Assembly (NCBI GenBank): GCA_009908535.1
Contig: JAAAOD010000096.1
Location: 1-6,531 of the forward strand
DNA: 6,531 nt
Source of the DNA: Verrucomicrobiota bacterium
GTDB lineage: Bacteria > Verrucomicrobiota > Verrucomicrobiia > Opitutales > Oceanipulchritudinaceae
Direction of reading: 5' to 3'
In this document: positions 4,741 to 6,531 of the stretch, in pieces
How the letters are laid out: every line of letters begins with the position of its first letter
How positions within the stretch are numbered: position 1 is the first letter of the stretch
Made by a program: the position numbers and the translations under genes
Notes under the pieces: generated by a model
Databases searched by the model: none
The model's input: the letters and a program-made list of their open reading frames with translations, nothing else
What the model was told of the DNA's origin: nothing

Positions 4741-6531
4741 ATGAACGATACCGAATTCCAGATTTTTGAAGAACAATCCGTCGTCCGCCAGCTCAAGCGC
4801 CCGTATTTTCTTTTCCGTACCCGCGACCGGCTTGGAAGCTACTTCGACCGCTCCCATTACCGGATCGTCCATTTCCACAAGGAACCGCTGACCGCCTTTC
4901 TTCCCGCCGCCAGGCACAACGCCCAGGAGGAGAAGGTCGTCTACAATCTAGCGGACATCGACATGGCATCGATGGAACGGATGCAGTACCTTCCAGAGAG
5001 CCTCATCGACCAGTTCGAAGCCGCCGCCAGGGTTTTCTACGGTGTCGACGGATTCGACGAACGGGTCACCCGCGCCGAACAGGAGCTGCGTCTCACCTTC
5101 AAGCTGCCGGATCCGAAGGTCGAGCCCAACGCCTACTGGCTCTATGGCCCACCAGACGACCGCAAGCTTCTCATCCTCTGGGGTACGGAATGGAAGGAAG
5201 GCTCCAGCCTGCCCCTCTGTCCCATTTCCAGCCGCTACCCGGCCGGCTCCAGCCTGCTCGACCGCCTGCGCGAGATGCGCATGTCCCGGGAAGACAAGCA
5301 GAAGGAAACCATCGCCCTGCTCCACAAGCGCCAACATCCCCTCGCCGCCTTCTTCGCCAGCCCGATTCTCAATAAAAAGGGCGAAGTGGAGGCCTACCAG
5401 ACCGCCTCCGGCAAGGTTCCCGCCGCCAGGGTGAAGCCCTTCCAGCGCATCTGGCCGGGCACCCTCACGGAGCTGCAGAGCGCGGTGGACGACTTCTACG
5501 ACCCCTGCGCGGCGGAGGAGGGCTCGCCCGAAGCGCTCTCCGCCTACGAGAAGGAACTCCGGCTCGATTTCCGCCTTCCCTGCCCGGAGCGCCATCCGGA
5601 GGCCTACGCCACCGCCGGCAAAAGGTTCCTCGTCGATACCAGCGCCTCCATTCCGCACGCGGAATGCCTCTGCCTGGACGAGCGCGACGACCTCGGGCTG
5701 CCGCCGTCGTCGGAAAATGAATACGGGGCCGCCACCACCGAGGACACCCTCCTCGCCAAGCTGGGCCTCATGGTCAAGCCGGTGAAAACCTACCTGCTTG
5801 CCGGGATCGCGGTGGCCGCCGTCCTCATCCTTACCGCCTTGCTTTCATGGCTGTTCTGGGTCGACGGGACCGGCCCTGAGATCGAATCCGTGGTCAGCGA
5901 GAACGATTTCTCCAACGTAACCGCCATCTTTTCCGAGGCGATCGATCCCGATTCTATCCGCATGGAGGTCCCCGGCGACGATCCCGCCGCCAAACCCTCC
6001 TTTATCATCGTCGACGCCGCCGATGGTTCCCAGGTCCCGATCCTCTCCGCATCGGTGGACGAGGCGGATCCCTCCGGTGCCTCCGTAAAGCTGGAGGTGG
6101 AGGAGCTGCAGGATGGTCGGGAGTATCGACTGATTGCCTACAACATCGAGGATCGCTCCATCAAATCCAATGCTATCGAGGCGGGTGAGGAAACGATCTT
6201 CCAGCCGCTCGACACAGAGCCTCCGGAAAAGCCCATGCTCTCCGCCCACCCGACCGACAGCCGGAAGCTGGTTCTTCTCTTCAATGAGCCCGTGGAGAAG
6301 CGTTCCGCGCAGGATCGCGACAATTATCTTTTCCCCAACGACGATTACCGCGTATCCAGCGTCCGCCTCCAGGAGGACGGCAAGACCGTCGAGGTGACGG
6401 CCGACCGCACCGACCGTTCCTCCCCCGACCGCGGTTTCAAGGATGGCGGGATCTATTCCCTTACCGTATCGGGAATCAGTGATACCAGCTACAACGGCAA
6501 TATCGCCGCCGAACCCTACATCTTTCAGAAT
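4741..6531 (+). CDS. Single-pass membrane protein with duplicated cytoplasmic domain and SbsA-like Ig domains (3' end outside window)
   Basis: The ATG at 4741 lies 11 nt after the previous stop. The frame is open for 597 codons to the window end with no stop, so the protein is longer than seen. Residues 1-350 have no signal peptide and look cytoplasmic. They contain two related units that share an ELRL-x-F-x-LP core (115-123 and 272-280), the first followed by YWLYGPPDDRKLLILWG (132-148). One membrane segment (~352-374, TYLLAGIAVAAVL...WLFWV) is preceded by K340, K347 and K350, which predicts N-in/C-out. Two extracytoplasmic beta domains follow: ~377-490 (GPEIESVV...AIFSEAIDPDSI) and ~491 onward (EPPEKPMLSA...LVLLFNEPVE, then GGIYSLTVSGISD). 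Their strand pattern, 'F-sEaid' phrase and 'Y-L-V-gI-D--gN' ending match SbsA/Big_5 bacterial Ig-like repeats. The cytoplasmic half is unrecognised. By context this is a trans-envelope partner of the SrfB ATPase. No Shine-Dalgarno sequence is seen ahead of the start. Confidence 0.85.
   Translation, partial: MNDTEFQIFEEQSVVRQLKRPYFLFRTRDRLGSYFDRSHYRIVHFHKEPLTAFLPAARHNAQEEKVVYNLADIDMASMERMQYLPESLIDQFEAAARVFYGVDGFDERVTRAEQELRLTFKLPDPKVEPNAYWLYGPPDDRKLLILWGTEWKEGSSLPLCPISSRYPAGSSLLDRLREMRMSREDKQKETIALLHKRQHPLAAFFASPILNKKGEVEAYQTASGKVPAARVKPFQRIWPGTLTELQSAVDDFYDPCAAEEGSPEALSAYEKELRLDFRLPCPERHPEAYATAGKRFLVDTSASIPHAECLCLDERDDLGLPPSSENEYGAATTEDTLLAKLGLMVKPVKTYLLAGIAVAAVLILTALLSWLFWVDGTGPEIESVVSENDFSNVTAIFSEAIDPDSIRMEVPGDDPAAKPSFIIVDAADGSQVPILSASVDEADPSGASVKLEVEELQDGREYRLIAYNIEDRSIKSNAIEAGEETIFQPLDTEPPEKPMLSAHPTDSRKLVLLFNEPVEKRSAQDRDNYLFPNDDYRVSSVRLQEDGKTVEVTADRTDRSSPDRGFKDGGIYSLTVSGISDTSYNGNIAAEPYIFQN
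5002..5136 (+). repeat. Internal protein repeat, copy A
   Basis: Residues 88-132 of the 4741 protein are a helix ending in V-F-Y, a short acidic spacer, then ELRLTFKLPDP and a P-x-A-Y ending. Copy B at residues 245-289 matches 11 of 18 residues over the core (115-132 against 272-289). The match is seen at protein level only; the DNA has diverged, so this is an old domain duplication and not a recent DNA repeat. Confidence 0.65.
5473..5607 (+). repeat. Internal protein repeat, copy B
   Basis: Residues 245-289 are a helix ending in D-F-Y, a longer acidic spacer, then ELRLDFRLPCP and PEAY. It lies 157 residues after copy A. Copy B lacks the YWLYGPP...LLILWG extension that follows copy A and instead runs into a Cys/Asp-rich region (AECLCLDERDD, 307-317). 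Confidence 0.65.
5794..5862 (+). other. Transmembrane segment of the 4741 protein
   Basis: Residues 352-374 are hydrophobic (Y-L-L-A-G-I-A-V-A-A-V, then W-L-F-W-V at the end), with lysines just before and an acidic D/G/E stretch just after. This predicts a cytoplasmic N-terminal half and extracytoplasmic Ig-like domains. Confidence 0.9.

Noticed and set aside
4948..5658. 236-codon minus-strand open frame
   Set aside because: It lies opposite the duplicated domain of the 4741 gene, whose repeat conservation is in the plus-strand frame.

Overview
The window is one densely packed, co-directional (+ strand) block of four genes. The outer two run off the window edges. The DNA is GC-rich, and synonymous choice leans strongly to C-ending codons (CTC for Leu, GTC for Val, ATC for Ile, TCC for Ser). 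A signal peptide, an inner-membrane topology pattern and periplasm-type Ig-like domains fit a Gram-negative (diderm) chromosome. The sequence alone does not fix the lineage. A Verrucomicrobia/Planctomycetes-like or proteobacterial host would be a guess. No rRNA, tRNA, CRISPR array, insertion sequence, attachment site or phage gene was seen.

Layout: (1) positions 2-526, the C-terminal 174 residues of an unrecognised protein. (2) 540-3515, a ~991-residue protein with actin/Hsp70-type ATPase motifs that I assign to the SrfB family (Salmonella 'virulence factor SrfB', Pfam SrfB). (3) 3512-4729, a 405-residue membrane protein that starts on a GTG overlapping the srfB stop codon (GTGA). It has a signal peptide, a short extracytoplasmic helical region, one membrane segment, a cytoplasmic coiled coil, and a C-terminal segment that resembles the beta-wing end of GrpE. 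(4) 4741 to the window end, a protein with a ~350-residue cytoplasmic part carrying an internal duplication, one membrane segment, and at least two SbsA-like (Big_5-type) Ig domains outside the membrane.

The junctions are 13 nt, a 4-nt overlap and 11 nt, with no room for promoters or terminators, so the four genes are almost certainly one transcript. Taken together they suggest a trans-envelope assembly: a soluble actin/Hsp70-like ATPase (SrfB), a membrane-anchored coiled-coil partner that could act as its nucleotide-exchange factor or adaptor, and a second single-pass protein that joins a cytoplasmic domain to extracytoplasmic Ig domains. The SrfB call is well supported by motifs. The joint function is inference, and the classical Salmonella srfA-srfB-srfC partners are not recognisable here.
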